NCBI GenBank assembly: GCA_031769625.1
Contig: JAUIMM010000003.1
Location: 1,257,001 to 1,321,000, forward strand
Length of the DNA: 64,000 bases
Origin: Taudactylus pleione
Lineage: Eukaryota; Chordata; Amphibia; Anura; Myobatrachidae
Direction: 5' to 3'
Shown here: positions 40,801-52,800 of the stretch, in pieces
Numbering within the stretch: the stretch's first letter is position 1
How the letters are laid out: the number at the start of each line of letters is the position of its first letter
Notes under the pieces: generated by a model
Databases searched by the model: none
What the model was told of the DNA's origin: nothing
What the model saw: the letters and a program-made list of their open reading frames with translations, nothing else
Translations under genes and position numbers: made by a program

Positions 40801-43800
40801 TTTGTCCATTTTCCGGCATTTATGAGCAAATTGCTGATTGTCATTTGCTTTCATACCTTACCAGATTTTCGTTCCAACCAATCAACTAGTTGGATGGTTG
40901 GACAGAAAATCTTTACGTGTGTACCCAGCTTAAGTCCAGAAGGAATACAGAACATTTATGTTCCCTAAACAACTTTATATAAATGTCAGGATTTAGCAAA
41001 GCAATCATACGGTCAAACGTTTGAAGATTTCAGAAATGAGAAACTATAAAGTAATTTAAAAAATGTAATAAAACTCTGGCAACCGAGTAAAAAATATTGA
41101 ATTATTAGATAATGTATTACAGAGTTTTATTACATGTAACAAGTAGCAACTATATTGTATTAACAAGCAGTTATGTGTATAACTTTAAATTAGGTGCGAA
41201 TACTTTGAACATATATGGTGCGGCCACCTAAACTTGTAACCTCTAGTGTGGCCGTAGGGAGGACTTGAGTTTGCCCTGGCTGAAGTAGCACCATATTTCA
41301 GCAGGTACAGCATTTACTTACCACACATTGCTCGCTATCACGGCTCTCCGGACGCTGCGACTCAAACATCTCATTATTTTCATTATCGCAATGGTTCAGG
41401 TTAGGTGACTTCTCACAAGGTTCATCAGCCACATTTCCTCCATCCATATTCCCGGTGGTCTCTGTTTCAGGGGACTGAAGCGTATCCACACCAGTATTTT
41501 CTGCAGTGTGATCCCGGGAAAGACCAGCGTTGTCGTCTATGCCTTGTGAGGATTCCGCTGGTCTTGATACAAGTCCATCTCCAACTGGAGTGTTTGGTGG
41601 TTCTTGGGATGTGGTCTCGGAGCTTAGAATGTCTTTACCATCAGATTCTTCTAATTTTAAGGGCAAATCCTTTAAAAACATTGTAACAATCAATGAATCA
41701 CAGACACATGATGGCAGCTTGAAAATCTACATATAGATTTTTTGGGGGTATTTTGTGGGGCCTTGTTCATTTATACGAGTGAGCTCTTCAGTGTCACCTG
41801 CATTTGGCCACACACCCTGTGATCTGGTTGATCTGATCGGCCCATTTGGCTGAAGACCATCAGTCAACAGGAAAAGCTGTACCTGTTGCGGTCTGGTCTT
41901 TGCTCAGAACACCGAATGGCTTCATCCGTGACAATTGGTTCTTTACGCGAGTGTCCTAGTTGACACATTCGGTATATGGACTAAGCGACTGTATCAAAAG
42001 AGGTACAATGTTTCTGATGGCCTATGATTACTCACACACAGCCATCAGCCAACAGGATTTCCCATTCAGCCCAATGAATAGATGTGGTTGGACTCTGATC
42101 AAGCCAACCACATATCACTGTTGTAGAGATCCATATATTCTGCTTAGTTGGTTTTTAGTACGTACTTTTAAATATTATTCTCCAAAGCAGTACAAGGCCA
42201 TGGACAATGGTTTAGGTCTCACCTCTGGCATGCAGGCCGCTGGCACAAAACGGGTCGACTCTTCTCCCCTATTACTTCCTAATACTTCCCTGTTTACTAT
42301 TAGCTCAGACAAAATTAAAAGAGAGTAGAAGCTACAAGAAAGAAGAGCTGTCATCAGGAAAAGGGATTTAACGATAACTTCGAAAAATGTCAATTTTGTA
42401 TGTCAACTGGGGTATGAGATGGAATGGTTCAAGGTGACTGTCAATGGAAGGGGAGAAACGCTTAAAATTAGTCACCACCTAGGAGGTCTCTCCGGCGAAA
42501 GTCATCATCTACAGAGGTGGAGAAGAGACAACAAGGTAGCTGTTCTGCAGACCTGGTCCATGGAACCCCTGTGATGCTTTGCCCCAAGAGCTCCATCTGA
42601 AAACAGGACGCCCGCAGTTCAGGCGATAAGCCCTCTCAGGACTTTGCCTACTTGCATAAGCACCAATACTGCCCAGCAACGCCCCCTTAGCTACAAGTGG
42701 AGATGCAACTGAGGGAATCGGTATGTAACGCCGGCTGTCAGGATGCCTCCTGTCAAAATACCCGACAGCGGCATCCTGATGGTTGGTATCCCAATCGGAT
42801 AACTATACTTACCCTCCCCCCTTCTCCCCCTAACCTTCCCTTCTTGTAGCCTAACCCTCCCCACCACGCACCCTAACCCTTCCTGTTAGTGCCTGAACCT
42901 AAGTCTCCCCCCTTAGTGCCTAACCTTCCCCCCCCCCCCCCACCCGGTGGTGCCTAACCCTAACCACCCCTAGGGGTGCCTAACCCTAAAAAAATAACTA
43001 ACACTAAACCCGCTATGCCACCTAAAAGTAACCCCCCCCCCCTGCAACTAACAGTCAAGAAGGCCCTGGCCTTACCTGGTTCGGGCTGGTGTCTGTCTGT
43101 ATTCCGGCATCGGGATTAAGATAGGCATCAGTATTACGACGCCTATCTTAAGTCCTGCGTTGGACTTCCAGCGTCGGGATTTAGTCCGCCGGCATCCAGT
43201 CCGCCGGTCTGCCAACTACATCCTGCAACTGAGTTGCGTACGACACCGCATTGTACATACTTCGTACATTCTGCTGCGGATCAGACGCAGTGCAAAAACA
43301 CGCACGATACACCCGCAAACCCGACCTCCGTTTATCTCAGCACCAGGCCCTTTGTGCTCTGGCGTTGCAGACATTTGGGCCTCACCTGTCCATACACCTC
43401 TTTACAGCTGAAGAATTTGCTGACAGATGAGCTATAAGCCAGTAATTCAGCCAGAACCATGGCAGGATAGGATTCACTGATGGTAACTTGCCTTTCATGA
43501 AATTTCTCGTATCTGTTCAGTGAAGAAAGAGATATTCATATTAAGACAGAATTCAACACCTATATTGTGTACTTTAAATGTCTATAGTACACAAACATCA
43601 TGACTTTATGCAAAATATCCTGTAGATATATCCTTATACTTAGAGGAAAGTGTTGGCTCTCTAGTAGAATAACTTATTTTGGTGATAGTGATGTCATTTG
43701 TCACATGACCCTTTGTAAAAAAATGAAGGAATATCTGACAGTCGGTCATGTAAGGCCCATCAAACAACTTTCTTTGTCTGATACCGATACTTCTCTATTT

Positions 43801-46800
43801 TATTATAATGAATAATACTACTTACCTATTAATATCAGTCATAACAGACTTACGGAGCGATACCAGATAAACAATTAAATAAACAGGAGAAATGATACAC
43901 ACAATGCTAACAAAGTATATGGTATTCTCACTAGTTTTGGAGGAAAATAAGGGTAACAATTTTATTTTATTTCCTGGACGTATGTTCTCGTGAGCTTAAG
44001 TGACTTTTCCCTCTGAAGAAGTTACTATCATTGTGATGAAATGCGAGAGTGTTATAACCAAACATTTACATTGTATATCCTTGTTCTCCTGAACTTAAAT
44101 GACTTCTCAGTCTCCCAAACTCTGCTAAATAAGCAAAAGGATATAAAATGCAAGTAAACCCACTATCTACACACAAAGTACCCACTCACTGAGGCACAAA
44201 TACAAGGGTATGTTGTCACATTGTGATAGTGAGGTCTCTGTTGTCTAGTGAACAGACAAGCTCATTGGTCTGCCCAGCAAATATCAATAGTCTCCGATCT
44301 TTGGAACTGCCTCTGGAGATTAGAAGTGTGCCTCAATGTGAAAATAGACAGGCGTGGCTGGCGTTAATGCACACACCAACCCAACCAATAAAGTATTGCC
44401 CATGCTCATTATTTAAGAATATTTTTCAAAAGGCTTATTACACATTGAACAAATAGGACGTCTAATTTTGTGAATTTCCTGTCGTGACTCTTCATCAAAT
44501 ATAAATAGTTCCTGCATGAAGGGCTGTGTACTGTATATACATACTACTACAGGCAGGAAGTCACTGCTCATAGGCAAATTTATTCCCTACATTCTCACCT
44601 TTATCTAAAACATCTTGTGTGTTGATCAGTAGTAACTATTCAAGGTAAAGAGGCGTACATTTACATTCAGTGGTCTTTTATCAGGTGACATACAACGCTC
44701 ATGTGGTCTCAGAACTCACCCTGTTTTAATGTCCTGCAAACATGCCTTTGCCTTCCCCATAACGACAGACAACTGGTCCCTGGTGCTCTCCTGTCTCAGA
44801 GTGTCCAGTATAATGTCCAGATTAGCTTCCTTTGCCTGTATGTACAATAGACAGAACAATGAGTTATTAGGAGAGCAGAGGTGGATATATAAGATGAGCT
44901 GGAAGTAAGGAATAAGAAGATAGAAGAGGAGCGTTATAATACACAGAGAGCGGGAGATATAAGATGGGCTGGAAGTAAGGAATAAGAAGATAGAAGAGGA
45001 GCGTTATAATACACAGAGAGTGGGAGATATAAGATGGGCTGGAAGTAAGGAATAAGAAGATAGAAGAGGAGCGTTATAATACACAGAGAGTGGGAGATAT
45101 AAGATGGGCTGGAAGTAAGGAATAAGAAGATAGAAGAGGAGCGTTATAATACACAGAGAGCGGGAGATATAAGATGGGCTGGAAGTAAGGAATAAGAAGA
45201 TAGAAGAGGAGTGTTATAATACACAGAGAGCGGGAGATATAAGATGGGCTGGAAGTAAGGAATAAGAAGATAGAAGAGGAGTGTTATAATACACAGAGAG
45301 GGGGAGATATAAGATGGGCTGGAAGTAAGGAGTAAGAAGATAGAAGAGGAGTGTTATAATACACAGAGCGGGAGATATAAGATGGGCTGGAAGTAAGGAA
45401 TAAGAAGATAGAAGAGGAGCATTATAATACACAGAGAGCGGGAGATATAAGATGGGCTGGAAGTAAGGAATAAGAAGATAGAAGAGGAGCTTTATAATAC
45501 ACAGAGAGCGGGAGATAGAAGATGGGCTGGAAGTAAGGAATAAGAAGAAGGAAGAGGAGCGTTATAATACACAGAGAGGGGGAGATATAAGATGGGCAGG
45601 AAGTAAGGAATAAGAAGATAGAAGAGGAGCGTTATAATACACAGAGAGCGGGAGATATAAGATGGGCTGGAAGTAAGGAATAAGAAGATAGAAGAGGAGC
45701 ATTATAATACACAGAGAGCGGGAGATAGAAGATGAGCTGGAAGTAAGGAATAAGAAGATAGAAGAGGAGCTTTATAATACACAGAGAGCGGGAGATAGAA
45801 GATGGGCTGGAAGTAAGGAATAAGAAGAAGGAAGAGGAGCGTTATAATACACAGAGAGCGGGAGATAGAAGATGGGCTGGAAGTAAGGAATAAGAAGATA
45901 GAAGAGGAGCGTTATAATACACAGAGAGCGGGAGATAGAAGATGGGCTGGAAGTAAGGAATAAGAAGATAGAAGAGGAGCGTTATAATACACAGAGAGCG
46001 GGAGATAGAAGATGGCCTGGAAATAAGGAATAAGAAGATAGAAGAGGAGCATTATAATACACAGAGCCGGAGATATAAGATGGGCTGGAAGTAAGGAATA
46101 AGAAGATAGAAGAGGAGCGTTATAATACACAGAAAGCGGGAGATATAAGATGGGCTGGAAGTAAGGAATAAGAAGATAGAAGAGGAGCGTTATAATACAC
46201 AGAGAGAGGGAGATATAAGATGGGCTGGAAGTAAGGAATAAGAAGATAGAAGAGGAGCGTTATAATACACAGAAAGCGAGAGATATAAGATGGGCTGGAA
46301 GTAAGGAATAAGAAGATAGAAGAGGAGCGTTATAATACACAGAGAGGGGGAGATATAAGATGGGCTGGAAGTAAGGAATAAGAAGATAGAAGAGGAGAAC
46401 TATTGTATACAGAGAGGGGGAGATATAAGATGGGCTGGAAGTAAGGAAGAAGAAGAAGGAAGAGGAGCGCTATTATATACAGAGAGGGTGAGATATAAGA
46501 TGGGCTGAAAGTAAGGAATAAGAAGATAGAAGAGGAGCGTTATAATACACAGAAAGCGGGAGATATAAGATGGGCTGGAAGTAAGGAATAAGAAGATAGA
46601 AGAGGAGCGTTATAATACACAGAGAGGGGGAGATATAAGATGGGCTGGAAGTAAGGAATAAGAAGATAGAAGAGGAGAACTATTGTATACAGAGAGGGGG
46701 AGATATAAGATGGGCTGGAAGTAAGGAAGAAGAAGAAGGAAGAGGAGCGCTATTATATACAGAGAGGGTGAGATATAAGATGGGCTGAAAGTAAGGAATA

Positions 46801-49800
46801 AGAAGATAGAAGAGGAGCGTTATAATACACAGAGATCGGGAGATATAAGATAGACTAGAAGTGACAATATAGTGAGATATAGTGTTATAATACACACAGA
46901 GGGTCTGTACCTGGTTCTCTGTATTGTGCTTCTGATGGCAGTTTTCAAATTTTTCCTGCAGGATATTTTCTTGCTGGGAGAGTCCCATTTCCAAAACCTG
47001 CCACAAGTGAACGGCTTTTTTGACAAATTTAAACAATACATTGGTAAGTCTGGCCGTCTGCTTTGATACAGTCGTCATATTTTCCTGAAAATGTAAAAGG
47101 GAAGATAACCGACAAAGTTTAACCAAATACACTAGATCAGTGACAAAGGATAGAATAATAGGCATTATACAGATTAATTTCCATTTATTTCCCGCACACT
47201 TACACGGATTAGCTGCTGCTCTTTGTTATATTTCATCTGGAAATGTTCGATAACTGGGGACAGCTCCTTCGTCAGGGTGATCTCAGCCTCCTCCTTTGTG
47301 CAGATGTCCAAATTCAGCAGCTGAGCCTGGAATGCAACAAGGAAATACGAAGGGGCCAATCAGCGCCTGTTCACAGACACTGCCCCCTGTCTGTCACACA
47401 GATACACCCAAACATTGTAGAGAATGATTGTGACCCGCAGAAGTCACTCTTACGCTAACATTACACCTTACCTCTGTAAAATGTGCTGGTGTTTGATCGT
47501 AGCCCACTCGAAATCCAGAAAGGAACCCGTAATCAAAAAATGGGATTAAAGGATGAAAGCCACTTGGAAAAAAAGCAAATGGCGCTTCATATTACGGGCA
47601 TACTGGACCGTAACTAGAAGTGGGTGCCAGGCCGAAGGGGGCACCGTTGCTGCCTCAGTGGCTTCTCTAGATGCATCTTGCAGCCGGAAGAGCCACCCAA
47701 GAGCCAGTCTTTACTGTAGCCGTATAGTATATTATACTATACGTATATACACTATTCAGTGTCATCAACCTGATGATGAATACAAGTGTATAACGTGTGT
47801 AAAAATAGAATAATTACAGGTTGAGTCTCCCATATCCAAATATTCAGAAATACGGAATATTCCGAAATACAGAATTTTTTGGCTTGACTGAGATAATGAA
47901 ACCTTTGATTTTTGATGGTTCAATGTACACAAACTTTGAGCCACAAAATTATTGAAAATATTGTATAAAATGACCTGCAGGCTGTGTGTATAAGGTGTAA
48001 ATAACACATAAATGCATTCTATGTGTATATTTGGGTCCCATTCCCAAGATATATCATTGTGGTATGCAAATATTACAAAATACGGAATATTCCGTTATCC
48101 AAAATACCCCTGGTCCCAAGCATTTTGAATATCGGAGACTCAACCTGTAATTATATTTAGAATAAACGTTGTTGAGCACAGTACAAGTGCTCATAGCTTG
48201 GGTTAGTTATTGCTATGCAGGGGTCTGCCCGCAAAACCTGCGATCAGCAGCAGGCTATGCCAGGCTGGTCACACTATATCTGGGCTGCTCCCAGCATGGG
48301 GTGAAATCCAGTTCTAGCTTAGTCAGCACAGGACATAGGCCCAGATATATTCATGTGATCACTCATTACTAATCTTAAATGGTGCTCCAACCAATCAGCT
48401 CCTTTCATGCGTTTGAAAAATGACAGTTAGGAGCCATTTGGCTGAAGCATCATTAAGTTATCACGAGTGATAACAAGAATAAATCTGGGCCCACAGTAGA
48501 TGCTCTAAGGGAGTCAGGGCCGCAAATCGGGAATCTCCCATGCTGTGCTATGTTATAGATGGTAAAGAGGGATTTGGGGAGTGTGGTGTTGTGCAAGGGT
48601 CAGCATGGTGAAGCAGTGCATGGCTGACAGGGCTTGCTGGGACTTCAGTTCCACACAGTACAACAGTACATAAATGTTTTCCTAACTGCCCCACATTACA
48701 CAACTTGGATAAGACTACTACTGTGACCTGTGCCCAGCCTGGCGTAGCCTGGTGCTGGAAGTGACTCCGCAAGGGGGGAAATCCTGTATTGTTAGCCCCC
48801 TGCATTAGACGTAACCAGCCTAGGCTAATGGATTTCAATTGGGGGAAGGGGGGGGAGCTACAATTAAATTTGTTTTATTGTAGTCAAGACATCATCAGAG
48901 CACGTTTTACCACCAGAGCTCCAGTAGCCACTAGACTTACTCCTCCTAATAATGGATATGAAGATGTGGCCTACTCAGAGCATAACTGCTGGCGTTAGTA
49001 CATGCCAAATTCGGAGGAAATAGGCCCCAATCCAACAATAACCGGCCCACTTTCTGCCCCCAAAACTCCTCCTCTTTCACGGCCTGTGAATCAGGACTGT
49101 CCTGTGAAAATTGGCACCATTGGGAGGTTTGTGACGCGGAGTACAGCGCATCTACAGGGCACACGCCAGCTCTAACTGAGGCACATATGGAATAGCATCA
49201 CTCCTACGGTATACACACTGTAACACGTACCTCACTCCTGTCTGTCTCCATGATACACCTCTGGATGGCGTCCTGCTGCAGGCTATGAAGCGTGTCTAGG
49301 AACATTGCGCTTGCAGAGTCTATATCATGGGAAATCAGATACAACAGGTTAGAATTGTGAGCAAACCAAGAGAATCACTGTGATTCTGTCTCTCCGCAGA
49401 CTAAAGTATTTAAAAACATAAAATCATGATTTATTTAAAGGACTTTGTACTAGGAACAGAAATAATATGTTGTGATTACATTTTACTTACTAATGAATCA
49501 CAAAATGTTAATTTCTAGTAAGCCATGTAGTGTGAATGGCATGGCCACCCAAATAAGCTCGAAGTGGGAAAGTACCCTTCGGCAGACATTATGCAGCCTC
49601 AGTGGTTACTATGGAGACATCGTGGAAACTATGCAGGCAACATAGTTACTATGCAGGCAACGTGTAAGTACTATGCAGGCAGCGTAGTTACTATGCAGGC
49701 AGCGTGTAAGTACTATGCAGGCAGCGTGTAAGTACTATGCAGGCAGCGTAGTTACTATGCAGGCAGCGTGTAAGTACTATACAGGCAGCGTAGTTACTAT

Positions 49801-52800
49801 GCAGGCAGCATGTAAGTACTATGCAGGCAGCGTGTAAGTATTATGCAGGCAGCGTGTAAGTACTATGCAGGCAGCGTGTAAGTACTATGCAGGCAGCGTG
49901 TAAGTACTATGCAGGCAGCATGTAAGTACTATGCAGACTCCATTGTGACTATGTACCACCATAATTACTATAAGGGGCTATAAACACTGCTGCAGGTGCC
50001 ATGGTTACTATGCAGGTACCACTGTTACTGTGCAGACACCACGGTTATTATGCAGGTACCACTGTTACTGTGCAGACACCACGGTTACTATGAAGGCACC
50101 ACTGTTACTGTGCAGACACCACGGTTACTATGAAGGCACCATAGTTACTGTGCAGACACCACGGTTACTATGCAGGTACCACTGTTACTGTGCAGACACC
50201 ACGGTTACTATGAAGGCACCATAGTTACTATGCAGAAACTGGGTTTCTTTGAAGACCTAATGGTTACTAAGCAGAGACTATAGTACATTCAACATGACCC
50301 CTTTCACCATAGGTCATGCACCAGGTCTTCCCACTTCATTTAGGATTGCAGGTACTGATAAATCTCTCTCATCAATTATTAAGTTCAACACAGGTGACTG
50401 CAATCACAAATAAGTGGGAAGATTGTGTAACTGGTGGAAGGGGACATGTTGGAGGGTCCGTAATTATGCAGACACCATAGTTACTATTCTGAAGCATAAT
50501 ACATGATACCTTTGTGCATTCAAAGCATTTCCTGAATTGTGCGCAGTGTACCTATAAATGCGCTTCAACGCCGAAGGGCGACTGCAAGATGGCGCTAAAA
50601 GTCTTCCCTCTTTTTCTAATTTTAATAATGAAACTTCAAAAAACGAGACACATTGCTGCAACTATTCTCTAGCCCTCGCTCTCCCCAAATTTCTGGTTCT
50701 CCGCAAACCCATGGATTTAGTGAAAAATCCAGGCCCACTAGTGCAAATCACCACCATCACCAATGAGGATTTTATTCTGCACTTTGCTACTGAGCACCTC
50801 AGTGTTGATGGTCATCCTCCGATCTGTAAGTGAGTGGATGTAACATATGGATCAATAACGCCCACTTTAAACTTTGTTCCCCGTTCTGTGAATAGTGAGC
50901 TGCAGCAATGAGTCGCACATGGAAGTAAACCAGCTGTGTGTCTGTGAGCCCAGTGCTACATGATAGCCAGGCTAATGACACAGGAATAAAGCGTCTGCTT
51001 ACCGATCTCCTTGTTTAACCCCAGGAGAGAGCTATGCCAGTCAGTCACTGCTGCCTTAGTGCAGGTAGGAGGCACAAAGCCACTGGAAAAAGAAACAATT
51101 CAGATACATGTCAGAATTTTAATTAAGCTATCTCCATTATATTGTACAGTCAAATAAAATAGCAGCATTTGGGTGACGCCAGTGGGTATATAGACAATAT
51201 TAACCAATAGCAACAGCAGCAATTCCAGCAGACACGTCTATATAGAGAAGAATAATGAAGGTGACCACCAGGAGGCAGCGGTCTACAGGATTGTTCATCA
51301 ATGCAGGACACAAGGAACCTCAACCTTCCATAAGTCCCAATTTCCAGGCCTAAAAATATGAGATATGGTAAGAACTTACCCTTGTTATCTCTATTTCTAC
51401 GAAGTCCATAGGGTTCCACAGGATACCTTGGGGTATAGGTGTGACGTCAGTCGCAGGGCACCAAAGAGTTAAGCTTTCAGCCTCCCAGGATGCACTAGGT
51501 CCCCCTCCTATACCCCGCCCCCGGGCCAAGGCACCTCAGTTAGTTACCAAGCCATAGGCCGGAGGAGGAGAAGGAAGAGAGAGAACAAAGATCTGGACAC
51601 ATACAAGAATCACATTCTCACCAGAGGGAGACGGAAAACCGGTGACCAGAGCAAAGCCCATCTGCAGCACAGGTGCGACAGGGCGGGAGTCCTGTGGAAC
51701 CCTATGGACTTCGTAGAAATAGAGATAACAAGGGTAAGTTCTTACCATATCTCATATTTTCTACTTCAGGGTCCATAGGGTATCCACAGGATACCTTGGG
51801 GATGTCCCAAAGCAGTATCCTTTAAGGGTGGGGACGCTCCTGTGCAGAAAGGAGAATCCGCCGCCCGAAGGAAGCATCCTGAGAGGCGAAGGTGTCAAAC
51901 CTGTAATACCTCACGAAGGTATGGACAGAAGACCACGTAGCAGCCTTGCAGATCTGAACTGCCGAGGCACCACGTCGAGCTGCCCACGAAGGACCCACAG
52001 ACCTAGTGGAATGAGCCTTCAGAGAAGGAGGGACCGGTAGGCCTTCATGAAGATAAGCTTCAGAAATAGCCATACGGATCCAGGCTGCCAAAGTTTGCTT
52101 TGAAGCAGGCCAACCCTTTTTACAGAAGCCATAGAGGACAACAAAGCGTCCGACTTCCTAAACAAAGAAGTGCGGTCAACATAAGTCCTTAAGGCCCGCA
52201 CAACATCCAAAGAGGCCTCACCCACGGAAAGACCCGGTGATTTAAAGGCCGGAACAACTATTTCCTCGTTAACATGAAACTGGGAAACAACTTTGGGAAG
52301 AAACTCGGGCCGAGTGCGGAGCACTGCCCTGTTCCCATGAAAAACCAAGAAAGGGGGTCTACAAGAAAGAGCCCCTAACTCAGAAACTCGTCTGGCTGAA
52401 GCAACGGCCAGAAGGAAAACAGTCTTAGCTGTTAGCCATTTAATATCCACTGAGCCCAGTGGTTCAAACGGCGGTCCTTGGAGAGCCCTCAGGACCACAG
52501 CCAAATCCCAAGGCGCCACAGGTGGAACAAAGGGCGGCTGAATACGGAGAACACCTTGCATAAAGGTGCGCACATCCGGGATTGTAGCAATCCTACGGTG
52601 AAACCAGACAGATAGGGCCGAAACCTGTACCTTCAAAGAAGCAAGGCGAAGCCCATGATCTAGTCCCACTTGCAGGAAGGCGAGAATCCGAGACAGACGA
52701 AACTCCCGCGGTGCATAACCTCTCGGTCGACACCACTGGAAGAACGTATGCCACACGCGATGGTATATCCTCGCGGAAGACGGTTTCCGAGCTCGTAACA

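Noticed and set aside
45214..46130. Repeated minus-strand ORFs with LLSSYSLLPAHLISPALC
   Set aside because: Translations of the 70-bp tandem array.
44881..46862. CRISPR-like array
   Set aside because: The units are contiguous without unique spacers and the genome is eukaryotic; it is a minisatellite. The same applies to 18360-19990 and 21740-22483.
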